DNA from: Balneolaceae bacterium
GTDB lineage: Bacteria; Bacteroidota; Rhodothermia; Balneolales; Balneolaceae
Length of the DNA stretch: 64,000 bases
NCBI GenBank assembly: GCA_007693745.1
Contig: REDA01000038.1
Coordinates: 1-64,000 of the forward strand
Reading direction: 5' to 3'
Positions 9,298 through 16,443 of this stretch are shown here, piece by piece (position 1 is the first letter of the stretch; every line of letters starts with the position of its first letter). Both the position numbers and the translations under genes were made by a program. Under the pieces are notes generated by a model. That model saw nothing but the letters and a program-made list of their open reading frames with translations. It was not told the origin of the DNA and made no database searches.

Positions 9298-10239
9298 ATG
9301 AACAGAAAAAACTTCCTGAAAAACAGCCTTCTGGCGGGAACTGCCATGGCAACCGGCACCGGTGTGCTGAGCGCAGCAGCACGAAAGCTCTCCGCTTCTG
9401 ACCTGCTTCAGAAACACGATTTTAAACTGAAATATGCACCCCATTTCGGGATGTTTCAGAATCATGCCGGAAGCGATCTGATCGATCAGCTCAGGTTTAT
9501 GAATGATCTCGGATTTCGGGCACTCGAAGATAATGGGATGAAGGGAAAGAGTAACCGGATGCAGGAACAGATTGGTAAACAGCTCGAGGAGAGTGGCATG
9601 ACCATGGGTGTATTTGTAGCTCATACCATCTTTTGGGACCGGCCCAGCCTTAGCAGTGGCGATGCTGAATTCCGGGATCGGTTTCTGAGTGAAATACGGG
9701 AATCGGTAGATGTGGCAAAACGGGTCAATGCGAAATGGATGACCGTTGTACCGGGTTTTGTGAGTTTGAGGCTGCAGATGGACTACCAGGAGTTGAATGT
9801 GATTGACACCTTAAAAATGGCGTGCGAAATTCTTGAACCACATGGGCTTGTAATGGTTCTGGAGCCGCTGAATCCATGGCGTGACCATCCGGGCCTGGTT
9901 CTCACCACCACTTCACAGGCCTATCGGATTTGTAAGCATGTGAACAGTCCTTCATGCAAAATCCTTTATGATGTTTACCATCAGCAAATCACAGAAGGAA
10001 ATCTTATTTCAAGTATGGACCGCGCCTGGGATGAAATTCCCTACATTCAGGTTGGCGACCATCCGGGACGACGGGAACCCTATACAGGTGAAATCAACTA
10101 TCAGAATGTCTTTAAGTTTCTGTATCAACAGGGATATGACGGGGTGATCGGCATGGAGCATGGAAAGTCAGAAGGAGGCAAGGAAGGTGAATTAAAACTG
10201 ATAGAAGCCTACCTGAAAGCGGACAGCTTCGAAGTGTAA
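9298..10239 (+). CDS. Exported TIM-barrel sugar isomerase (hydroxypyruvate isomerase / xylose isomerase-like)
   Basis: A protein of 313 residues from ATG 9298; an in-frame TTG at 9259 exists but the ATG directly precedes the signal sequence. The N-terminus MNRKNFLKNSLLAG followed by a hydrophobic alanine-rich run looks like a Tat-type signal with RK in place of RR. The body matches xylose-isomerase-like TIM barrels of the hydroxypyruvate isomerase group: LGFRALEDNGM, VVPGF, LVMVLEPLNPW, KILYDVYHQQI, YIQVGDHPGRREPYTGEINY and GVIGMEHG. The acidic and histidine residues in LEPLN, DVYH and QVGDH are the expected metal and substrate ligands. It lies downstream of the Gfo/Idh/MocA gene on the same strand. 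Substrate unknown. Confidence 0.85.
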   Translation: MNRKNFLKNSLLAGTAMATGTGVLSAAARKLSASDLLQKHDFKLKYAPHFGMFQNHAGSDLIDQLRFMNDLGFRALEDNGMKGKSNRMQEQIGKQLEESGMTMGVFVAHTIFWDRPSLSSGDAEFRDRFLSEIRESVDVAKRVNAKWMTVVPGFVSLRLQMDYQELNVIDTLKMACEILEPHGLVMVLEPLNPWRDHPGLVLTTTSQAYRICKHVNSPSCKILYDVYHQQITEGNLISSMDRAWDEIPYIQVGDHPGRREPYTGEINYQNVFKFLYQQGYDGVIGMEHGKSEGGKEGELKLIEAYLKADSFEV

Positions 10240-10420
10240 TCCAAATCAACCAACTACTGAATTACTGATTCAGCAGTGTAGCTTATACATCAGGTCACCT
10301 CTGTTCTGGTCACTGACTGGCAGCGGTCGGGTAGGATAGGCACAAGCAGTTTCTGAGTTTCAATCGATTCTTCCTGGAAAATCAGTGGTGGATAATGGTT
10401 TTACTTCAGAAGCCGTTGGA

Positions 10421-11455
10421 TCACTCACCAAGGATAAAGAGACTCATGCCCGCCGATCTCCACTCGAGCAGTTCATCGCCGTTGTTTCGAAACAGAATCG
10501 CTTCGGTATCGGGCAGGGTGTCAATCAGTTCCATGGCTTCTTCCGGTTCCATGAGGGTGAGTGCGGAGGCGTATGCATCGGCCCAGGTTCCGCTTCTGGA
10601 GACGACCGTTGCCTGCTGTTGAGCTGTACTGCCAAGTCCTGTATGCGGATTTATAATGTGGGAATAGCGAACTCCGTTTACAGTGATATACTGAAACATA
10701 TCCCCGGAGGTGGTCACCGTCCGGTTGCTTGTCTGAATCATGATATATCCCAGTTCAGGGTTCCGTTTGCTCAATGGCACAGCCACCTCCCATCCGTTCC
10801 TTCCAGGGGGAGGATCACCCAGTGTGATATCCCCGCCCGCATCCACAAAACTGACCGGAAAACCTTTCTCACGGAGTAAATGCATCGCCATTTCGGCGGC
10901 ATATCCTTTCGCGATTCCCCCCAGATCGAGCCGCATTCCCTCCGCTGCCAGCTGACCTACCTTATCCTTTTCATTCAGCAGCAGATTTCGGTAACCAATC
11001 TGTTGAAGAAGTCCGGCAAGTTCCAGACTATCCGGCAGTTGAGGCTCAGGCATCATACGTGCCATCCGCCAGGCGCGTGTCAGCGGACCCGCGGTCACAT
11101 CAAAGAGTCCGCCGGTAGATTCCGAAATCTGAACCGACTGCTGCAGAATATCGAAGAGCGGTTCGCTTAATGAACTCCACTCGCCAGAGGAGGCTGACGC
11201 TGAAAAGCGGTTCAATTCACTCTCCGGAAGATAATCACTCATGATCTGATTCAAGTCCTCAATCATTGCAAAAGCAGCATCAGCCGCTGATTTTGCCGCT
11301 GCAACGTCACCATCATAGATGACGATTGTAAAAACCGAGCCCATATGATTCGACTGAAAGCGGTGCCTTTCACTATCCTGACGCGCATCTGCAACAGAAA
11401 CCTGAAACAGAAAAGAGGCAGTTAATAGAGAGATAAATGTGTATAAAAAATTCAT
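10421..11455 (-). CDS. apbE: FAD:protein FMN transferase (ApbE family)
   Basis: A 344-residue exported protein with an N-terminal signal peptide (hydrophobic residues 3-20, then VADARQ). The enzyme transfers FMN from FAD to a threonine of exported or membrane flavoproteins such as Nqr or Rnf subunits. Visible family motifs are HMGSVFTIVIY, GGLFDVTAGPL, RLDLGGIAKGYAAE, SFVDAGGDI, TSGDMFQYI and YSHIINPHTG, which include the FAD and magnesium binding regions. Length is normal. It is convergent with the sugar isomerase gene, and the small DUF2256 gene lies upstream on the same strand. No flavoprotein substrate gene lies in the window. Confidence 0.93.
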   Translation of the reverse strand: MNFLYTFISLLTASFLFQVSVADARQDSERHRFQSNHMGSVFTIVIYDGDVAAAKSAADAAFAMIEDLNQIMSDYLPESELNRFSASASSGEWSSLSEPLFDILQQSVQISESTGGLFDVTAGPLTRAWRMARMMPEPQLPDSLELAGLLQQIGYRNLLLNEKDKVGQLAAEGMRLDLGGIAKGYAAEMAMHLLREKGFPVSFVDAGGDITLGDPPPGRNGWEVAVPLSKRNPELGYIMIQTSNRTVTTSGDMFQYITVNGVRYSHIINPHTGLGSTAQQQATVVSRSGTWADAYASALTLMEPEEAMELIDTLPDTEAILFRNNGDELLEWRSAGMSLFILGE

Positions 11456-11521
11456 CCGTAGATCAGTGATGGAGTTTATGTGCTACACGCTGCAGATGAA
11501 AGTAGGAATTTTTCCATCAAT

Positions 11522-11671
11522 TTATTTACTGCGGCGGCAGCGTTCACTGCAGTAGAGAACCTGAGCCCAATCCCGTTCCCACTTTTTCCTCCATGAAAAA
11601 GTGCGGTTGCAAACCGGACAGATCTTCTCAGGCAGGTGTTCCTTCTTGGGGCTCTTACGTTTGGGTCTCAA
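11522..11671 (-). CDS. Small DUF2256 zinc-ribbon protein
   Basis: A 49-residue reading frame from TTG 11671 to TAA 11522. The only in-frame start after an upstream TAG is the TTG. The product is highly basic and holds two cysteine pairs, CPVC and CSERC, around [11 protein letters not shown], with LPEKICPVC before them. This is the signature of DUF2256, a short family of about 40-60 residues often found near photolyase or cryptochrome genes; a DASH cryptochrome gene lies about 13 kb away in this window. The four cysteines (CxxC...CxxxC) probably bind one zinc ion. Function unknown. It lies 66 bp upstream of apbE on the same strand. Confidence 0.85.
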   Translation of the reverse strand: MRPKRKSPKKEHLPEKICPVCNRTFSWRKKWERDWAQVLYCSERCRRSK

Positions 11672-11731
11672 TGGTTTTTGCTAATCAGAATTGTGCTTAA
11701 TTTAGAGTTCAAACAGAAAATATCAGTAAGA

Positions 11732-11871
11732 GGGAGCTTTGAAAAACCAGGAGCTTTGCACAAGATCAAGGCGGAAGCAAATGTAAAACCGCAACCTGTT
11801 TGCCAACCGTGAAGATTTTAACGTTGCGACAACGAAAATATTGGGCAAAAGAACAGTTTTACAAAACCCCC
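11732..11871. repeat. Dispersed imperfect palindromic repeat, copy R1
   Basis: About 140 bp beginning GGGAGCTTTGAAAAACCAGG and ending ACAAAACCCCC, with the internal core TTGCGACAAC. It aligns along its whole length with the copy at 15275-15415 and more loosely with the copy at 55103-55243. The two ends are partly complementary (GGGxGxTTTGxAAAAC against GTTTTxCAAAACCCC), so the element can fold back on itself. It lies between the minus-strand DUF2256 gene and the plus-strand tRNA-Thr gene. No protein reading frame in it is convincing. Confidence 0.85.
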
Positions 11872-11889
11872 TAAGAGTTCCAGCGATAT

Positions 11890-11962
11890 GCCAATGTAGC
11901 TCAGCTGGCAGAGCAACACTTTCGTAAAGCTCAGGTCGTCGGTTCGAATCCGATCATTGGCT
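11890..11962 (+). tRNA. tRNA-Thr (CGT anticodon), anticodon stem degraded
   Basis: A 73-nt cloverleaf: 7-bp acceptor GCCAATG/CATTGGC, D arm GCTC/GAGC, T arm GTCGG/CCGAT with loop TTCGAAT, and discriminator T. CCA is not encoded. The anticodon loop TTCGTAA places CGT at positions 34-36, which reads the threonine codon ACG. The anticodon stem is ACACT/AGCTC, in which only two of five pairs form (C30-G40 and T31-A39). All other parts are intact. It may be a decaying gene or may depend on unusual folding. Confidence 0.8.
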
Positions 11963-12114
11963 CCGGTGTAGGAGGCTGGAAAATTCAGGTGGTTTTCCGA
12001 AAAAGAGACTGGTACATTTAAACCATTACTCTACAGAGAAGCAAACGTATTACATTTTTGATTACATTTGCTTATAAATTTTTTAAGTTTTTGATTTTTA
12101 GTGCCATTACAGAT

Positions 12115-12187
12115 GACCTCGTAGTTCAACAGGATAGAACGATAGCCTCCTAAGCTTTAGATCTGGGTTCGAGTCCCGGCGAGGTCA
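12115..12187 (+). tRNA. tRNA-Arg (CCT anticodon)
   Basis: A 73-nt cloverleaf: acceptor GACCTCG/CGAGGTC, D arm GTTC/GAAC, anticodon stem ATAGC/GCTTT with loop CTCCTAA, four-base variable region, T arm CTGGG/CCCGG (one T-G pair) with loop TTCGAGT, and discriminator A. CCA is not encoded. The anticodon CCT reads the rare arginine codon AGG. One T28-T42 mismatch interrupts the anticodon stem. It lies 152 bp downstream of tRNA-Thr and 187 bp before the DUF2207 gene. Confidence 0.9.
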
Positions 12188-12374
12188 CATTACTTACATC
12201 TACTCTGCATGGAAAAAAGCATGATGAAGACGAACAGCTCACCTCTGTTTTACGCAGAAATATACAGGGTACCCTGCTATCCGGGTTCCGGGCTGTCAGA
12301 TTGGTTGATAAACCAATAGTTGACCCGGTTGATGGTTCCATTCACCTACATGGTTAATTAACTATCTTTATTGT

Positions 12375-14141
12375 ATGATATACAGATTGATTTCTCTTAC
12401 CCTCCTGTTCCTGTTTTCTACCATTGGGATCTCCGTAAGCTCAGCTCAGCAAGAGTATCAGATTCCCGAAATCCGAATTGAAGCTGAAATTTTATCGAAT
12501 GGAAACGTATGGATTCAAGAATCCAGAGAGTACCGGTTTCAGGGCTCTTTCAGCTGGGCTGATTACCGGCTCCCCCGAAAAGGATTTGATGAGATGAACA
12601 GAATCCTTGTTCGTGAAGGGGATCAGATTTATTCCTTATCTGACACTGAAGAACCCGGTACTTTTTCGGTATCCCAATCCTCCGGGGAGGTGATTATCAA
12701 ATGGAACTACAGCGCTGCAGATACAACCCGGATTTTTACTCTCTCTTATGAGCTGGCAGGAGCTATCCCGCACGGAGAGCAGTGGAGTGAGTTTTTCTGG
12801 ACCTGGATCGGCTCCGGCCGGGAGAAGAGTACCGACCGGTTTTTTGCAACCATCACGTTTCCGCAGATAATTCCGGCCGACTCACTCTACTTCTGGAGCA
12901 GGGCTCCTGCAGACATGGTTAGGTTTGAACATGACGGGGCACAACTCTCCTTTTCAGCGGAGAAGGTGGCCAGATCTCAGTCACTCCCCGTTCGGATCCT
13001 GATGCCCGTATCCCTTTTTAATCCCGATACCATCACCGAAAGAGAGCCCGGGATTGAACCGGAAAGAATTATCGCAGAAGAAGATGAGATCGCTGATAAG
13101 GCTCTCAGAAAAGCTGAACGGAGAGCCGCCTTGGCAGAACTCGCTCCCGGCTTAACCATCCTCCTTTCGCTCATCAGCATCGGTATCTTTATCGCCCTCT
13201 ACCGCAAATACGGAAAAAGATATAAAACAAAAACCCTCTCCTCGGTTTCTACCACGATGATACCCGATGGTGCCGGGCCGGCGCTGGTTGGAAGGCTGCT
13301 CTCATTTTATCAAACTCAGCCTATTCACCTGACAGCTACACTCTTTGATCTGGCACGAAGAGGATGGTTCACACTTGAAGAAAAGCAGAGCCAGAAGAAA
13401 TGGTATCAGTCTAAAACTGAATCTGAATTCATTATTGCCGCAACGGAACCCTCACCCAAAGAGTCTCTTCCGGAGTGGGAACGCATGACCGTCGATTTCA
13501 TTAACAGCCGTTTGCTGCTGGACAAATCAAAACTATCTGAGGTGTTCAGCGGCAGTGATTCCACTGCCATGAAATGGTATCCGAAATGGTCAAAATCAGT
13601 CGCATCTGCTTTCAGAGAACAAAACTGGAAGGATCAAGAGAGCCTTAAAGGCGTTTACCTAAATCTCTTCCTGCAGGTACCGATTCTCGTGATCTCCATT
13701 CTGCTTACGATTTTTGGCAGTAGTATCGGCCTGGCCGCATTCATCGTGAGCGTGATTATGCTCGCTTCAACGGGTGCCATCATCCGCAGAACCAAAGAAG
13801 GCGAAGAGACGTGGCTTCGGTGGAGAGCTTACAGGGACGGACTCAAAGACACGGATGAGAGAATTCTTTTCAAAGGGAATCTTGACCGCCATTTTGTCTA
13901 TGCGATCGCTTTCGGTTTACGGGAGAAACAACTCACCCGCCTCATAGACCTTGGCAGTCAAAACAGGGATACCGGTCTCTTTCCATGGCTACTCATAGCG
14001 CCAGGATCCGGATCCACCCCTGTAACTGCTGCACAGAATCTTGTCAAACACAGCACCCTGTCTGCTACATCGGGTGGCGTTGCGGGTGGAGGGGCCTCGG
14101 TCGGTTCAGCGGGCGGAGGAGCAAGAGGTGGTGCAGGTTAA
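12375..14141 (+). CDS. DUF2207 domain membrane protein (YciQ-like)
   Basis: A 588-residue protein with a signal peptide (residues 1-24, ending SSAQQ). An extracytoplasmic beta-rich DUF2207 domain (about 28-230) contains NGNVWIQESREYRF, YRLPRKG, SYELAGAI and WSEFFWTWIGSG. One membrane segment at about residues 258-275 (TILLSLISIGIFIALY) leads to a cytoplasmic part with the conserved start of the second domain (LSSVSTTMIPDGAGPALVG). A pair of membrane helices lies around 430-465. The tail is glycine-rich (GGVAGGGASVGSAGGGARGG). This layout is normal for DUF2207 proteins, whose role is unknown. It ends in a terminator. Confidence 0.88.
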   Translation: MIYRLISLTLLFLFSTIGISVSSAQQEYQIPEIRIEAEILSNGNVWIQESREYRFQGSFSWADYRLPRKGFDEMNRILVREGDQIYSLSDTEEPGTFSVSQSSGEVIIKWNYSAADTTRIFTLSYELAGAIPHGEQWSEFFWTWIGSGREKSTDRFFATITFPQIIPADSLYFWSRAPADMVRFEHDGAQLSFSAEKVARSQSLPVRILMPVSLFNPDTITEREPGIEPERIIAEEDEIADKALRKAERRAALAELAPGLTILLSLISIGIFIALYRKYGKRYKTKTLSSVSTTMIPDGAGPALVGRLLSFYQTQPIHLTATLFDLARRGWFTLEEKQSQKKWYQSKTESEFIIAATEPSPKESLPEWERMTVDFINSRLLLDKSKLSEVFSGSDSTAMKWYPKWSKSVASAFREQNWKDQESLKGVYLNLFLQVPILVISILLTIFGSSIGLAAFIVSVIMLASTGAIIRRTKEGEETWLRWRAYRDGLKDTDERILFKGNLDRHFVYAIAFGLREKQLTRLIDLGSQNRDTGLFPWLLIAPGSGSTPVTAAQNLVKHSTLSATSGGVAGGGASVGSAGGGARGGAG

Positions 14142-14165
14142 CCTGATTCCGGCACTATATAAATA

Positions 14166-14195
14166 AAAACCCGTGCGTATCAGACACGGGCTTTT
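14166..14195 (+). terminator. Rho-independent terminator after the DUF2207 gene
   Basis: AAAACCCGTG pairs with CACGGGCTTTT around a 9-base loop and is followed by T-rich sequence. It sits between two converging genes and may serve both. Confidence 0.8.
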
Positions 14196-14277
14196 CTGTT
14201 TCGATAGTATCTTGCATGTTTTCTTTAACGGCTTCCAAACAGAAGAGTCAAATACGCCCGTTTTGTTACACTTTTTT

Positions 14278-15039
14278 TTATCCTTTTGCAGAAACACCTC
14301 CATCAATCCTGAAACCCGATCCGGTGATCCACTTCGCCTCATCACTGACCAGAAAAAGAGCGGCCGAGGCGATATCATCAGGCAGACCTGTACGTTGCAT
14401 CGGCACCAACGCCGGAACCTCATCCAGTATACTCTCAGCGTTCGGAAATGCCTCCGCCGATGATCTGTAAAGAGTGGTATCCACCGGACCCGGTTCGATC
14501 AGGTTAATCCGGATTTTTGGGGCATATTCCACAGCCGCCTGCTTCACCAGTGATCGTACCGCTCCTTTACTTGTGCAGTATGCAGCATGGTTCGGAAACC
14601 CCTTATCCGCAGCAATGGAGCCGGTTACCAGAATTACACCTCCCTCCTTCTGCATATGCGGAATTGACTCCTTCATCAGGTAAAAAACAGAATGCAGGTT
14701 TACATCCATGGCCCGCTTCCATTCAATCAGAGTGAGATCCGTAACGGATCCCAGTGCGAGCATCGCAGCATTGGCAACGACGATATCAAGTGATTGATAT
14801 TCGTTAAGCGCTGTTTCAACAAGAGACACGTTCTCATCAAATATCCCTACATCAGCTCTTTTAAAAAGTGCTTTGCCACCTTTCTCCCTGATCCCTTTCT
14901 CAACAGCAGCACCTTCTGCCTCATCTCTACCTGTTATCACGACAGCAGCCCCTTCCATGGCGAAACGCTCTGCCATGGCTCGCCCCATTCCCCGGGTTGA
15001 TCCGGTTATCAATGCGGTTTTTCCCAGTAATTTGCTCAT
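14278..15039 (-). CDS. Short-chain dehydrogenase/reductase (SDR)
   Basis: A 253-residue classical SDR. The nucleotide-binding motif is TGSTRGMG at residues 12-19. The catalytic residues are Ser141, Tyr154 and Lys158 (YCTSK). The proline-glycine turn after the active site is present (NLIEPGPVDT), and the C-terminus is the common GSGFRIDGG. The usual NNAG is ANAA here. It most resembles 3-oxoacyl-ACP-reductase-like or glucose-dehydrogenase-like SDRs of broad function, so no substrate is given. Its 5' side faces the Nit-type amidase across a 417-bp region holding two copies of the dispersed repeat. Confidence 0.88.
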   Translation of the reverse strand: MSKLLGKTALITGSTRGMGRAMAERFAMEGAAVVITGRDEAEGAAVEKGIREKGGKALFKRADVGIFDENVSLVETALNEYQSLDIVVANAAMLALGSVTDLTLIEWKRAMDVNLHSVFYLMKESIPHMQKEGGVILVTGSIAADKGFPNHAAYCTSKGAVRSLVKQAAVEYAPKIRINLIEPGPVDTTLYRSSAEAFPNAESILDEVPALVPMQRTGLPDDIASAALFLVSDEAKWITGSGFRIDGGVSAKG

Positions 15040-15164
15040 ATATATCCATTTTAGATTTAGTTTATCGCCAGTCAGTTATTTTTTCTTCTGAAGGAGTTTG
15101 TACCTTACAGTACTGTTCAGGGTTTAAAATCAACGAATTTATATCCACATGTGACGGAAGTAGA

Positions 15165-15256
15165 TCAAAAATCGTGGCCTTTATACCATACATAAGTTTT
15201 TTCGAATTTGCGACAACGCAGAAATCGGACAAAACTAAAGTTTTTACAAAACCTGC
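15165..15256. repeat. Degenerate copy of the dispersed palindromic repeat (R2a)
   Basis: The right part, TTTGCGACAACGCAGAAAT followed by GGACAAAACTAAAG and TTTTTACAAAACCTGC, aligns with the right half of the neighbouring full copy (TTGCGACAAC ... ACAGTTTTCCAAAACCCCC). The left part has drifted beyond clear alignment, so the left boundary is approximate. Confidence 0.55.
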
Positions 15257-15274
15257 TTTTTTAAAATAGGAAAC

Positions 15275-15415
15275 GGGAGCTTTGAAAAACCAGGAGTTTT
15301 GCACAAGATCAAGCCGGAAGCAACTTTAAAACCACAGCCTGATTGCCATATGTGAGCATTTTTTAAGTTGCGACAACAAAAATATTGGGCGAAAGAACAG
15401 TTTTCCAAAACCCCC
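15275..15415. repeat. Dispersed imperfect palindromic repeat, copy R2
   Basis: About 141 bp, the closest relative of the copy at 11732-11871: same left end GGGAGCTTTGAAAAACCAGG, same GCACAAGATCAAG, same TTGCGACAAC core and same right end. The centre ATTGCCATATGTGAGC can form a small inner hairpin. It lies between divergent SDR and Nit genes, together with the degenerate copy just upstream. Confidence 0.88.
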
Positions 15416-15456
15416 GAAACATCACTCTGATTTCTGACCTTAACAAACAAATCCCT

Positions 15457-16290
15457 ATGTCTCTGTTTAAAGTTGCAGCCCTTCAACTCACCTCACTTCA
15501 GGATCCGGATGTCAATATAAAGCAGATTCACAGCGGTGTTGTCTCCGCCGCAGAGACGGGAGCCTCTTTAATTGCTCTGCCCGAAAATTTTGCCTACATG
15601 GGCAGCGAAGATGAGAAAATGGGGCTCGCTGAAACCATTTCAGGTCAGGTTTACAGCCTGTTCCCTCAATGGGCCAGAGAATATCAGATTGCAATTCTCG
15701 CTGGTGGTTTTCCGGTGAGAGCAGAAAGCGGGAAAGTTTACAACCGCTCCGTTCTGTTTTCGGCTGAGGGAGAGATCGTTGCAGAATATGACAAAATCCA
15801 CCTTTTTGATGTGGCTCTGTCCGAGAGTGAAACCTATATGGAATCCAGAACTGTGGAAGCAGGGCGCCCGGTTGCTGTAACCGTTCAGCTTAAGCTGAGA
15901 GATCTGCAAGATCAGCCTTTTCATCTGAATACCGGCCTCTCTGTCTGCTATGATCTCCGTTTTCCCGAACTCTACCGGAAACTCGCAGATCAGGGTGCGG
16001 AACTGATCTTAATACCGGCGGCTTTCACACGCCCCACTGGTGAAGCGCATTGGGAAACCCTGCTGCGCGCCCGGGCTATCGAGAATTCACTTTTTGTGAT
16101 CGCTCCCGCACAAACAGGTATTCACACCACGTCCAGATCAACCTACGGCCACTCAATGATCATCGATCCCTGGGGGGAGGTACTGGCCAGGGCCGACACA
16201 GTGCCCGGTCTCATTACGGCCACCATCGAAACAGATCAAATATCAGAGATCCGCAGAAAACTGCCATCCTTCTATCACAGGCGGCTTTAA
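15457..16290 (+). CDS. Nit-type carbon-nitrogen hydrolase (deaminated glutathione amidase-like)
   Basis: A 277-residue nitrilase-superfamily enzyme from ATG 15457. An upstream in-frame extension would run into the repeat element and is not conserved, so the ATG is preferred. The Glu-Lys-Cys catalytic triad is Glu43 (LPENFAYMG), Lys113 (YDKIHLFDV) and Cys164 (CYDLRFPELYR). The Nit1/YbeM signature continues with AFTRPTGEAHWETLLRARAI, YGHSMIIDPWGEV and the C-terminal RRKLP. Nit1 enzymes hydrolyse deaminated glutathione, a damage product of transaminases. The family match is strong and the exact substrate is inferred. Confidence 0.88.
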   Translation: MSLFKVAALQLTSLQDPDVNIKQIHSGVVSAAETGASLIALPENFAYMGSEDEKMGLAETISGQVYSLFPQWAREYQIAILAGGFPVRAESGKVYNRSVLFSAEGEIVAEYDKIHLFDVALSESETYMESRTVEAGRPVAVTVQLKLRDLQDQPFHLNTGLSVCYDLRFPELYRKLADQGAELILIPAAFTRPTGEAHWETLLRARAIENSLFVIAPAQTGIHTTSRSTYGHSMIIDPWGEVLARADTVPGLITATIETDQISEIRRKLPSFYHRRL

Positions 16291-16443
16291 GGTGCAAAAT
16301 AAAATCAATTTACTTTATACAGCGGCTTCAAATGGCGACGATTTCAGATACCGGATATCGGTTCATTGACTCCTTTTTCCTTTAAATCGGGTCATAATCA
16401 TATTTTTCCGTTATTTTCCCTTTGAAACAAACATAAAAGTCTG

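Noticed and set aside
11890-12374. Integrated element or att site at the tRNA pair
   Set aside because: No integrase, no direct repeat of a tRNA 3' end and no cargo genes are visible.
15244-15486. Minus-strand frames across the repeat copies (also 15062-15304 and 55093-55323) with similar Cys/Phe-rich peptides
   Set aside because: The similarity comes from the repeat DNA itself. Frames start and end at different places and the peptides have no protein-like pattern.
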